From Mesotoga sp. BH458_6_3_2_1 (GTDB taxonomy: Bacteria > Thermotogota > Thermotogae > Petrotogales > Kosmotogaceae), in contig NZ_JFHL01000009.1 in NCBI RefSeq assembly GCF_003664995.1, positions 62,001 to 126,000 of the forward strand: 64,000 nucleotides of DNA. The letters run 5' to 3'. Positions 16,348 to 23,895 of the stretch are shown piece by piece (position 1 is the first letter of the stretch; every line of letters starts with the position of its first letter). The notes beneath the pieces were generated by a model that had not been told where the DNA came from, did not search any database, and was given only the letters and a program-made list of their open reading frames with translations. Position numbers and translations under genes: made by a program.

Positions 16348-17243
16348 TGATAATGCACCCTCCTTTTGCTGAGTCTGAATTGAATCAGGGTGAATACAAT
16401 CATCATCGCAAACATAACAACTGCAATTGCTGATGCGTAACCGAATTTCAAGTACCTGAATGCGTTCTCATACAGATAATAGGTAATAACCTGAGTACTC
16501 TTCGCCGGCCCACCGCTCGTCATAACAGATACTGAAACGAAAACCCTGAACGATGCGATAAACTGCATAATGAAGACGAAAAGTGTCGTAGGTGAAAGTA
16601 GAGGAAGCGTTATACTTTTGAACTTGTTCCAGGGGGTTGCTCCATCTATTTCGGCCGCTTCATAATATGTCTTGGGAATAGTCTGGAGACCTGCCAGGAA
16701 GAGGACCATATTATATCCGATACGTTTCCATACTCCCACAATAATAAGCGCCAGAAGCGAGTAATTCGGATCACTCAACCACTTGATGTTGTTAATGCCG
16801 AATATCGAAAGAAAGTAATTGACCAATCCGAAATTCGGTTCATATAACCAACCCCAAATAACGGCAGCAGCCGCCATCGAAGTAATGACCGGAATGTAGA
16901 ACAGTGTTCTGAAGATCCCTCTACCCTTTATCCATTCAATATTGAGAAGAGCGGCGAGCAGAAGCCCAATGACAACTGAAGGAATTACCGTACCAAGAAT
17001 ATAGATGCCTGTTACACTCAGGGAATTCCAGAAATCCGCAGAACTGAAAAGTCTTTGGTAGTTCTGAAAGCCTACAAATCGCATAGGACGTATCATGTTC
17101 CAGCTATAAAAGGATACATAAAAAGCCCAAATGAGTGGCAAATAGATGAAGATCACCTGAACTATCAGAGCCGGTAAGACAGTTGCCCAACCGGTGAGAG
17201 CTTCCCTGGTTCGGCGCCGCAAACGTATCACCCCACTGTTCAC
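16344..17243 (-). CDS. ABC transporter permease, UgpA/MalF family
   Basis: A 299-residue permease with six membrane segments and an EAA loop (YEAAEIDGATPWNKFKSITL, about 205-225). First segment: TVLPALIVQVIFIYLPLIW. It is the first gene of the importer operon. The longest frame starts with GTG at 17243; another GTG lies four codons on, and neither has a clear ribosome binding site. It pairs with the downstream UgpE-like permease to make the membrane channel for the UgpB-like binding protein. Confidence 0.9.
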   Translation of the reverse strand: MNSGVIRLRRRTREALTGWATVLPALIVQVIFIYLPLIWAFYVSFYSWNMIRPMRFVGFQNYQRLFSSADFWNSLSVTGIYILGTVIPSVVIGLLLAALLNIEWIKGRGIFRTLFYIPVITSMAAAAVIWGWLYEPNFGLVNYFLSIFGINNIKWLSDPNYSLLALIIVGVWKRIGYNMVLFLAGLQTIPKTYYEAAEIDGATPWNKFKSITLPLLSPTTLFVFIMQFIASFRVFVSVSVMTSGGPAKSTQVITYYLYENAFRYLKFGYASAIAVVMFAMMIVFTLIQFRLSKRRVHYQ

Positions 17244-17303
17244 AAATGAAAGAATCTATATCACAGAAATTTGACTCACATGTGCTAACTAAAGATCATC
17301 TCA

Positions 17304-17341
17304 AAACAAAAAAAGCCGCCGCCTCATAACAGGCACGACTT
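17304..17341 (-). terminator. Terminator downstream of the GGDEF gene
   Basis: On the minus strand GTCGTGCCT-GTTATG-AGGCGGCGGC, with one bulge, is followed by seven Ts. It separates the GGDEF gene from the UgpABE-like operon. Confidence 0.65.
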
Positions 17342-17452
17342 TCTCATCATCTCTGTCACGCTTGATATAGTCTAGCATAATCGGAAATGCAAAATCAACC
17401 TAAATGCCATCTACTAAGCCGAAACTCTTCAAGTTCAACACAAATGGTGCAA

Positions 17453-19378
17453 TCAAACAAATGATGTAACCCTGTTCTTACCGTTCTTCTTTGACTCATA
17501 CAAAGCTTTGTCGACGCGGCGCAGCAAGGCATCGAAATCACTTTCATCCTTATGGAGAACGGAGACCCCGATGCTGATGCTCAGCTTTCCAAAGTTTTTA
17601 TGCTCCTTCACGCACAGTCCCGCTCTAAGCTTTTCCGCCACTTTGATTGCTCCATCGAAATCTGTATTCGTTACGATAAGTAGAAACTCATCCCCGCCCC
17701 ATCTCCCTAGATAATCGCAATTCCTGATGCTTGACTGAACGTAAGAACACGTAATTTTGAGAGCTTCATCACCGGCAAGGTGACCATAATTATCATTTAT
17801 CATCTTGAGATTGTCAAGATCAAACATAAGTAGTGAAAGCGGGCTTCCATAACGCCTTGATCTCTCCGTTTCGGCTCTCAATAACTCGCTCAGTGAGTAT
17901 CTATTCATTACACCGGTCAGCATGTCCGTAGTCGCTAGTTTCCTGTATTTCTCCTGGCTCTCGCGAAGAGCCTCTTCGATCTGTTTGGTTGGGGAAATAT
18001 CGATGTGGGTTCCAAGAATGCGAGTGGCTCTTCCATTCTTGTCTCTCTCTGCAGCCTCCCCCCTATCATGAACCCAAATCCAATCACCGCTCTTTGAGAG
18101 CATCCTGTATTCTATGTCGAAGTAATCTTTCTCTCCGTTGTAACATCTCTCCATCTCTTCAAGCGAAGGAAGAAGATCTTCTGGATGCACAAACTCTTTC
18201 CAGTTCTGAAAGGTTATGAGTAAATCACCGCCAGGATAGCCCATGATCTGATAATATCTTTCGTTGATCGAAAACTCTCCCTTGTCTATATTGAAGTCCC
18301 AAAGACCAACATTCCCGCCTTTCACGGCAAGCGCAAGCCTTTCCTCGCTCTGGCGCAGTGCATCTTCGACCTTCTTCCTTTCCGTAATCTCGGTCAGCAA
18401 AATGATGTGGCCTCTAATCTTACCTCTGGAGCTGTGGATAATTGTCTTTCTGGCATCGATTATCGCTTTCCCTACCTTCAGCTCAGAATTCGATTGATCA
18501 GAATTGAAGAAACTCAGAACAGTTTCTGAATCGCTGAAAGCGTCACTGAAATTTAGCCCGATCAATTTCGGGCATTCCACTCCAAACATCGAGCAAGCCA
18601 TTGGGTTGATGTCGACAACCGTTCCTCTATCGTCGGTAATAATGACGCCGTCAGGAAGTCTTTCGAAAACAGTCTCCTTAGCAACCGGTCGTATGTCAAA
18701 TAACCTGTACCTCATAACGCCTATCGCCATGAATACTGAAGCCAGAGTGAAGGCAAACGGAGTCATGTCGAGATAGCCAAAATCAACAAATCCAAAAAGG
18801 TAGTTAATATTCACAAGTACGGGAAAAAGAGTCCCAAACAGAATCATTTTCAGCTGACCCCTGTAGGGCCCTTTAGAAAGAACGTATTGATGAGCTATTG
18901 AAAATATACTCGAAAGAAGGAGTATATATGTGTAAAACATTCCCAACCAGAAAAGAGGCCCATGGACAAGTCTCTGCACCGGGAAAGATGAACTGAGATC
19001 CAGTTCGCTGACAGAGTAATAAAGCCAGTGAATTTCGTTTGTCCACATAGACAGAAGTACTGCAAGTGGGATGACGAAAAGAAATAAGATTCTTTTCCAG
19101 CTAAACCACTTTCTCTTGTCTAGAATTGCCATGGAGAAAAGAAAAAAGAGTACCGGCGTGCTTACAATTCCAGGATAAGAAATCTTGTTGAGCAGTCTCA
19201 TTGTCTCCAAATCATGTCCGAGTAGCTCAACTGCATAAAAGAATGCCCACCAGGCAATTGAGAACATCAAAAGGCTGAGAGTAATTGCCTCAAGCTGTTC
19301 TCTTCGGTTCGCAAGGCGTATAGCAATAGCTAAACACACAATCGCTGGGATAAACGTCAATAAAGCATAAATATTCAT
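17453..19378 (-). CDS. Membrane diguanylate cyclase: 7TM-PAS-PAS-GGDEF
   Basis: A 641-residue cyclic-di-GMP synthase candidate. Residues 1-215 hold about seven hydrophobic segments, the layout of the 7TM histidine-kinase N-terminal sensor. Then come two PAS domains (about 235-330 and 350-470; the second ends DITERKKVEDAL-like and DISPTKQIEEAL), and a GGDEF domain with the intact active site RWGGDEFLLI near residue 559. An RxxD inhibitory site (RNCD) lies five residues before GGDEF, so product feedback inhibition is expected. No EAL domain is present. It is transcribed alone, with a terminator downstream. ATG 19378 follows GGAGTG. Confidence 0.93.
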   Translation of the reverse strand: MNIYALLTFIPAIVCLAIAIRLANRREQLEAITLSLLMFSIAWWAFFYAVELLGHDLETMRLLNKISYPGIVSTPVLFFLFSMAILDKRKWFSWKRILFLFVIPLAVLLSMWTNEIHWLYYSVSELDLSSSFPVQRLVHGPLFWLGMFYTYILLLSSIFSIAHQYVLSKGPYRGQLKMILFGTLFPVLVNINYLFGFVDFGYLDMTPFAFTLASVFMAIGVMRYRLFDIRPVAKETVFERLPDGVIITDDRGTVVDINPMACSMFGVECPKLIGLNFSDAFSDSETVLSFFNSDQSNSELKVGKAIIDARKTIIHSSRGKIRGHIILLTEITERKKVEDALRQSEERLALAVKGGNVGLWDFNIDKGEFSINERYYQIMGYPGGDLLITFQNWKEFVHPEDLLPSLEEMERCYNGEKDYFDIEYRMLSKSGDWIWVHDRGEAAERDKNGRATRILGTHIDISPTKQIEEALRESQEKYRKLATTDMLTGVMNRYSLSELLRAETERSRRYGSPLSLLMFDLDNLKMINDNYGHLAGDEALKITCSYVQSSIRNCDYLGRWGGDEFLLIVTNTDFDGAIKVAEKLRAGLCVKEHKNFGKLSISIGVSVLHKDESDFDALLRRVDKALYESKKNGKNRVTSFV

Positions 19379-19821
19379 TTAAGACACTCCATAGTGATCT
19401 CTTCTCACAATTATATACTTTGCCCCTGTTCAAAAGCCATTGATCGTTTCACTGCAGCTTGTGTATAGTCAGTTGCAAGATCTTTAATAAGCCCTTCGCG
19501 CCTCGTCCTAAGAGCCGTTGTTGGTGGTACGTGGTTTGTCAAGAGCAAGGAGCTAGATCCCGTATCAAGTAAAGAATGATGAAATCCAGTTGTCAGAACC
19601 AACTCGGTTCATCATCTGAACTGTCAAATGCCAGAGATTACTTAGAGAGCAAAATGACGGTAGAAGGAGTAGTTGACAGTCACTGGAATGCTCTTGGCCA
19701 TGATCTAGATCCTTGGATCGTTCTAAATACCAGATCCTGTGCAGAAGCCCTTAACAGGATCCCTGAACAGGAGATTTTCAGGGCAGCCTCTACTGGATGA
19801 CATTGTCAGACGATTATGCGA

Positions 19822-20032
19822 TTCTTTTGTAGGGGCGAACGGCTGTTCGCCCGAAAAAGGTCCTGGTAGGAATCTCTGCCTTTTACGCGAAAAATGGGAC
19901 AGACATGAGGAGAATTGTCAGTCCCTATTTTCGCTCTCATCTTCTCGTGAGCGAAGCGAACGTCTCCGACGTGCTCTTTCTCGGTTTTTACAGCGACCAG
20001 CGGGTCCTCGTTCATAAGCGTAGAGCGGATAT
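19822..20032 (+). repeat. Long duplicated segment, copy A
   Basis: Begins with the hairpin GGGCGAAC-GGCT-GTTCGCCC and runs through TTTTACGCGAAAAATGGGAC to CAGCGACCAGCGGGTCC. It is nearly identical to 20118-20320. Copy A has an extra GACA in the middle and a different loop in the first hairpin. Confidence 0.8.
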
Positions 20033-20117
20033 TTCATGCGAGATCCCGTGCAGACCCCCTGAACAGGAGCGCTTCAGGGCAGGCTCTACGCGATGACAAT
20101 TTAAGATGACTGTGCAG

Positions 20118-20320
20118 TTCTCTTGTAGGGGCGAACGGCCGTTCGCCCGAAAAAGGTCCTGGTTGGTATCTCTGCCTTTTACGCGAAAAATGGGACATGA
20201 GGAGAATTGTCAGTCCCTATTTTCGCTCTCATCTTCTCGTGAGCGAAGCGAACGTCTCCGACGTGCTCTTCCTAGGTTTTTACAGCGACCAGCGGGGTTA
20301 CGTTCTTAAGCGTTCAGCGG
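20118..20320 (+). repeat. Long duplicated segment, copy B
   Basis: Second copy of the 200-bp segment at 19822-20032, in direct orientation about 295 bp downstream. The leading hairpin is GGGCGAAC-GGCC-GTTCGCCC. Divergence concentrates at the 3' end. Confidence 0.8.
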
Positions 20321-20327
20321 CTCCTAG

Positions 20328-20374
20328 CCCGCGAAGCGGAACTGGCCACCGAAGGTGACTGGCCTGCGCAGCAG
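20328..20374 (-). repeat. GCCAGT-spaced hairpin array, copy 2 (three hairpins)
   Basis: Read on the minus strand: CTGC-TGC-GCAG, spacer GCCAGT, CACC-TTC-GGTG, spacer GCCAGT, TCCGC-TTC-GCGGG. It lacks the CTCGCC hairpin present in the other two copies, so unit number varies. Confidence 0.75.
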
Positions 20375-20392
20375 CATCACTTCTGTTCTTGA

Positions 20393-20424
20393 TCTCGGAG
20401 GACGGAGAACCGTTGACGGTGGAC
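20393..20424 (+). repeat. Dispersed 32-bp repeat, copy 1
   Basis: Contains CGGAGAACCGTTGACGGTGG; the core ACCGT-TG-ACGGT is a near-palindrome. It is identical to 20571-20602, and recurs with one change, on the other strand, at 51952-51983. Confidence 0.8.
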
Positions 20425-20436
20425 GTGATAAGGCCT

Positions 20437-20542
20437 CCTGCCGAAGGCAGCCTTGCGACCTGGCGTGGTCTTCGCCAGCCTTGCGTCCACTGATGCTCTT
20501 CAGTGCCTTGCGTCCCGGCATGATCTTTGCCGGCATTGCGTC
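20437..20542 (+). repeat. TTGCG hairpin array, copy 1
   Basis: Tandem units of 28 bases. After an opening hairpin CTGCC-GAA-GGCAG, three units have a near-constant spacer GCCTTGCGWCC, a near-constant loop TGNTCTT and a variable paired stem: TGGCG/CGCCA (20461-20477), ACTG/CAGT (20489-20504) and CGGCA/TGCCG (20516-20532). The tail is ATTGCGTC. Confidence 0.75.
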
Positions 20543-20570
20543 TTATGTTCTACAGAAGAATCACTCTTAA

Positions 20571-20602
20571 TCTCGGAGGACGGAGAACCGTTGACGGTGG
20601 AC
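20571..20602 (+). repeat. Dispersed 32-bp repeat, copy 2
   Basis: Second identical copy of the element at 20393-20424, 178 bp further on, at the right edge of island III. Confidence 0.8.
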
Positions 20603-20725
20603 CATTTTCAAAGGCAATGGCGGAGGGTGTGAATGCTTGGAGAAATAGTGGAATAAATAGGGAGGCCGAAAGAAAAATGAAGACTTCTTCAAACCTCCCT
20701 TGTATTACCTCACTCCAGGAAAAGC

Positions 20726-20938
20726 TCACTCTTTTACTGGCGCCGAATCCTTCTCCTTATTGAGGGCATCGATCAGTTCATCCACAAGTTTGGGATTAAT
20801 TGTAATTCCCTTTTTCGTTGGTTTATAGTCTCCTTCATCATCCTGATAGTAGATCCTGAGATCAAGGAATTCGTGGCCCTTAAACTCTCTCTTCGAGACT
20901 CGAACGATTTCAGTGTCATTCCTCTTTATGTCTGTCAA
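20726..20938 (-). CDS. PC4/YdbC-like single-strand nucleic acid-binding protein
   Basis: A small basic/acidic protein of about 70 residues matching the PC4 (YdbC) fold: a beta-strand core EIVRVSKREFKGHEFLDLRI, then YYQDDEGDYKPTKKGITI and the C-terminal helix PKLVDELIDAL. Bacterial PC4-like proteins bind single-stranded DNA or RNA. The longest frame starts with TTG at 20956, but that start sits on the ribosome binding site AAGGGAG; the TTG at 20938 (giving MTDIKRND) has eight-base spacing and is preferred. It stands alone, between repeat island III and a divergently read oxidoreductase gene. Confidence 0.8.
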   Translation of the reverse strand: MTDIKRNDTEIVRVSKREFKGHEFLDLRIYYQDDEGDYKPTKKGITINPKLVDELIDALNKEKDSAPVKE

Positions 20939-21059
20939 GCTCTTCACTCCCTTCAATTTTGATCTTTCCTTTTATATCACACTGGAGCAACTTAGGCTAT
21001 CTCGCTTTTGAAAGTCAGTGTTAGAATTAATTTACAAATGCTGAGGGTGGTAGGTTTTC

Positions 21060-22292
21060 GTGGTCGATATAATTATGATTGGCGCCGGCAATAGAGGGTA
21101 CTTTGCGTACGGGGAGGCACTTAAAACGGTTGAGGAATCCCGAGTCGTCGCAATTGCCGAACCGGATAAACTGAGAAGAGAACGTTTTGCAGAGAGGCAT
21201 GGAATACGTACTGAAGATTCTGTTGCAGATTGGAAAGTCCTTCTTTCGAGGCCTAAATTCGCCGATGGAGTGATAGTTGCCACTCCAGAAACAGTTCATG
21301 TTGAACCCACTATAGAGGCCCTTGCACGTGGTTACTCCGTTCTTTTGGAGAAACCAATTTCTGTGGGGCTTAGCGGCGTAGCGGCTTTGACAGAATCGGG
21401 TGTGGATATCTCCCGGTTATTTGTCGCTCACGTGCTGAGGTATTCTAGCTTTTTCAAACAGCTTAAGTCCCTTCTCGACTCAGATTCTGTCGGAAGGATC
21501 CAGGCAGTTGAGTACACAGAGCAGGTCTCCTTCTATCACTTCGCTCATTCCTACGTAAGGGGAAATTGGAGAGATTCAACACAAACCGGTCCTTCCATCC
21601 TCTCAAAGAGCTGTCATGACATGGACATTCTAACCTGGCTTCTTTCTTCGAGGGCTCTCTCCGTAGCATCCAGAGGCGGACTCAAGTATTTCAAAAGAGA
21701 TAACGCACCAAAAAACTCTACTGAACGTTGCCTGGACTGTCCTCTGAAAGAAAACTGTCCCTATTCTGCTGTGACGCAGTACTTATCAGACAATATTGAC
21801 TGGCCTGTGAATACGATCGGCAACGACATGTCTCTTGAAGGGCGTAGAGAGATTCTGCGTACGAGCAGTTACGGAAGATGTGTTTTCAGAAGCGACAACA
21901 ACGTCGCTGATTATCAAAATGTGCTTATCTCGTTTGATAATGCGGTTGAGGCTTGTTTCTCAATGAATGCGTTCACAACTTCAAAGACTAGGAAGATACG
22001 TATCAGTGGCAGCCATGGAGAGATAACCGGCGATTTTGAAAAGGACAGTTTAGAAGTTGAACTCTTTTCCGGCGACCACAAGGCTTATCTGACAACAAAC
22101 GATGGCTCGAGGCACGGAGGCGGCGATAGAGAAATCGTAAGAGATTTCGTGAGATACTTGCAAGGGAAAACGGGGTCGCTATCCACTACATTTGAAAACT
22201 CTATTCAGAGCCATCTGATGTGCTGGGCCGCGGAAAAATCCAGGCTCACGGGAGGTATGCCCGTCGATCCCTGGAGTCTTGTGGATCTATGA
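21060..22292 (+). CDS. Gfo/Idh/MocA family oxidoreductase
   Basis: A 410-residue NAD(P)-dependent dehydrogenase of the Gfo/Idh/MocA group. It has the Rossmann motif IGAGNRGYFAYGEAL at residues 7-21 and the EKP(I) motif (LLEKPIS, near 97-103) characteristic of the family. Within the C-terminal half a cluster CLDCPLKENC (about 223-232) looks like a metal-binding or structural loop present in some subgroups. The substrate, probably a sugar or cyclitol, cannot be told. The start is GTG 21060, with GGGTGGTAGG upstream. The stop region overlaps the convergent ABC ATPase gene by six bases. Confidence 0.88.
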   Translation: MVDIIMIGAGNRGYFAYGEALKTVEESRVVAIAEPDKLRRERFAERHGIRTEDSVADWKVLLSRPKFADGVIVATPETVHVEPTIEALARGYSVLLEKPISVGLSGVAALTESGVDISRLFVAHVLRYSSFFKQLKSLLDSDSVGRIQAVEYTEQVSFYHFAHSYVRGNWRDSTQTGPSILSKSCHDMDILTWLLSSRALSVASRGGLKYFKRDNAPKNSTERCLDCPLKENCPYSAVTQYLSDNIDWPVNTIGNDMSLEGRREILRTSSYGRCVFRSDNNVADYQNVLISFDNAVEACFSMNAFTTSKTRKIRISGSHGEITGDFEKDSLEVELFSGDHKAYLTTNDGSRHGGGDREIVRDFVRYLQGKTGSLSTTFENSIQSHLMCWAAEKSRLTGGMPVDPWSLVDL

Positions 22293-23201
22293 ACTCTCGC
22301 CCGTCAACTTGACAAAGACATCTTCCAGAGAGGGTTTTTTTTGCTCAATGTCAATCACTTCAAGTTTCATCCGCAAGACCGCGGGAAGGATATTCTCGAT
22401 AGTCCATCCCGGCTGAAAGTCAATCTTCACTACCCCATCAACCCTGGTTTCGCTCTGATAACCCTCGATCTTTTCAAAGGAGAAAACAGATGAGTCCTTT
22501 ACCGTAACTGTGACTCGATCTTTCTTCAGCGAACCCCGAATATCTTCCAGTTTCCCACTAGAGATCAACTCTCCTCTGTGCATTATGCCAACTGACTTCG
22601 CAATGTTCTCAGCCTCACCCATCACGTGTGTAGTTAGGATTATTGTAATTCCCGATTCATTGAGCTCTCTCACCATGTTTCTAATAGTCCTCGTCGAATG
22701 GGGATCCAGTCCCAGGGTGGGTTCATCCAAAAATAGTATCTCCGGATCATGAAGCAAAGCCCTTATGAAATTCACTCTCTGCTTCATCCCGGTCGAAAAG
22801 ATTCTGACCGGCTTGTTTTTCCAGTCAAGCATATCCACCTTCTCGAGGAGATCGTAAATCCTCTTCAGAGCGGCCTTTCTACCAACACCGAGCATCGAAG
22901 CAAAGAAAAGCAAATTTTCGACCGGAGTGAGCCGATCATAAAGAATAACCCGCTCCGAAACAAGCCCTACCTTCTGCCTAATCTCTCTTACCTCACTGCT
23001 CAAATCCATTCCTGAGACTCTCACGTTGCCCGAAGTAGGCTTCATCAGTCCTGTAAGGATCCTTATTAAGGTTGACTTGCCGGCTCCGTTCGGTCCGAGA
23101 AGGCAGTAGAGATCGCCATTCCCTATTGAAAGGGAGATATTCTTAAGAGCTTCAAAAGAACCATACTTCTTTACGAGATTCGATGTAACAATCGCAGCCA
23201 A
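22287..23201 (-). CDS. ABC transporter ATP-binding protein (ABC-2/NatA-like), without adjacent permease
   Basis: A 304-residue ATPase with Walker A GPNGAGKST, the Q-loop region, a signature segment FSTGMKQRVNF (serine-glycine pair replaced by STG), Walker B LFLDEPTLGLDPHS and H-loop TTHVMGEAE. The C-terminal extension (about 215-304) is the regulatory tail common in ABC-2 type exporter ATPases. The start is TTG 23201, after GAGGTGG. No membrane partner lies on either side, which is unusual for this type; the partner must be encoded elsewhere. Confidence 0.9.
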   Translation of the reverse strand: MAAIVTSNLVKKYGSFEALKNISLSIGNGDLYCLLGPNGAGKSTLIRILTGLMKPTSGNVRVSGMDLSSEVREIRQKVGLVSERVILYDRLTPVENLLFFASMLGVGRKAALKRIYDLLEKVDMLDWKNKPVRIFSTGMKQRVNFIRALLHDPEILFLDEPTLGLDPHSTRTIRNMVRELNESGITIILTTHVMGEAENIAKSVGIMHRGELISSGKLEDIRGSLKKDRVTVTVKDSSVFSFEKIEGYQSETRVDGVVKIDFQPGWTIENILPAVLRMKLEVIDIEQKKPSLEDVFVKLTGESS

Positions 23202-23380
23202 CTATAACCACCTCAACGAATATTCTACTACATTTCCTGTAAATGGCTCTTGATGTTGTTCCATGTTGAACCACATGACTGCCGTTCAGTCTAAATGTTA
23301 GCCTAGATCTTTGACAAGCTACTGGGAGTGGATTTCTATATTTATATTCTCCGTTCATTCATAACTCTGATTGTGTACTA

Positions 23381-23409
23381 TTGACGGCATCCTCAAAATC
23401 TGATATATT
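23381..23409 (+). promoter_or_regulatory. Promoter of the tRNA cluster
   Basis: TTGACG (23381-23386), a 17-base spacer and TATATT (23404-23409) lie 12 bases before tRNA-Pro. Confidence 0.8.
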
Positions 23410-23421
23410 TAGATTCGTGAG

Positions 23422-23497
23422 CGGGGAGTAGCGCAGTTGGAAGCGCGCCTGTCTTGGGCACAGGAGGTCGCAGGTTCAAATCCTGTCTTCCCGACCA
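23422..23497 (+). tRNA. tRNA-Pro(TGG)
   Basis: The anticodon stem CCTGT/ACAGG with loop CTTGGGC gives anticodon TGG. The acceptor stem is CGGGGAG/CTTCCCG, with encoded ACCA. Confidence 0.95.
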
Positions 23498-23509
23498 AGG
23501 GTCATTTGT

Positions 23510-23585
23510 GCGGCTGTAGCTCAATTGGTAGAGTATCGCCCTTCCAAGGCGAATGTTGCGGGTTCGACTCCCGTCGGCCGCTCCA
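23510..23585 (+). tRNA. tRNA-Gly(TCC)
   Basis: The anticodon loop CTTCCAA between CGCC/GGCG arms gives anticodon TCC. Acceptor GCGGCTG/CGGCCGC; the T-arm GGGTTCGACTCCC and CCA are present. Its CCA end abuts the next tRNA with no spacer. Confidence 0.95.
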
Positions 23586-23661
23586 GCGCCCGTGGCTCAA
23601 TGGATAGAGCACTGGACTTCTAATCCGGGGGTTGCAGGTTCGAGTCCTGCCGGGCGCGCCA
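23586..23661 (+). tRNA. tRNA-Arg(TCT)
   Basis: The anticodon arm CTGGA-CTTCTAA-TCCGG gives anticodon TCT. Acceptor GCGCCCG/CGGGCGC with GCCA. It begins at the base following the CCA of tRNA-Gly. Confidence 0.95.
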
Positions 23662-23673
23662 TGTAACACACAT

Positions 23674-23750
23674 GGTGGTTGTAGCTCAGTTGGAAGAGCG
23701 CCTGACTGTGGATCAGGCGGCCGCGGGTTCGAACCCCGCCAGCCACCCCA
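23674..23750 (+). tRNA. tRNA-His(GTG)
   Basis: The anticodon arm CCTGA-CTGTGGA-TCAGG gives anticodon GTG. The extra 5' G (23674) faces discriminator C, the histidine identity pair. Acceptor GTGGTTG/CAGCCAC, CCA encoded. Confidence 0.95.
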
Positions 23751-23767
23751 CTTCTTCTTTGTTTTAT

Positions 23768-23843
23768 GCGCCCGTGGCTCAACGGATAGAGCATCGGATT
23801 TCGGCTCCGATGGTTGCGGGTTCAAATCCTGCCGGGCGCACCA
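23768..23843 (+). tRNA. tRNA-Arg(TCG)
   Basis: The anticodon arm TCGGA-TTTCGGC-TCCGA gives anticodon TCG. The acceptor GCGCCCG/CGGGCGC is the same as in the tRNA-Arg(TCT) gene upstream, suggesting duplication. ACCA is encoded. Confidence 0.93.
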
Positions 23844-23895
23844 TCCTATATCTCTCTCCCAGTAGCATGACAGATCTCAAGAGGAGGTAGCAGTC

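Larger units (their letters stand above)
19400..20640. repeat. Repeat island III (non-coding)
   Basis: About 1.2 kb without a believable gene. It contains TGGTGGTACGTGGTT near 19523 (also near 51773), two long related segments (19822-20030 and 20118-20320), a reversed GCCAGT hairpin array (20328-20374), the 32-bp element at 20393 and 20571, and the GCCTTGCGTCC hairpin array (20437-20542). The stretch 20328-20560 is a reverse-orientation homologue of 51871-52071 in island IV. Open frames of 60-90 codons here cross hairpins and repeat in duplicate, as expected of spurious frames. Confidence 0.7.

Noticed and set aside
19576-20096. Several overlapping open frames of 60-90 codons in island III
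   Set aside because: They recur in the duplicated segments and are built from hairpin sequence; none has a coding signature.
20437-20542. A possible CRISPR array in repeat island III
   Set aside because: The constant parts are only about 11 bases, the variable parts are self-paired hairpins rather than unique spacers, units are 28 bases, and no cas gene is near.
23502-23890. Open frames of 65-107 codons on both strands
   Set aside because: They run across the tRNA cluster; the repeated peptide patterns are translations of conserved tRNA sequence.
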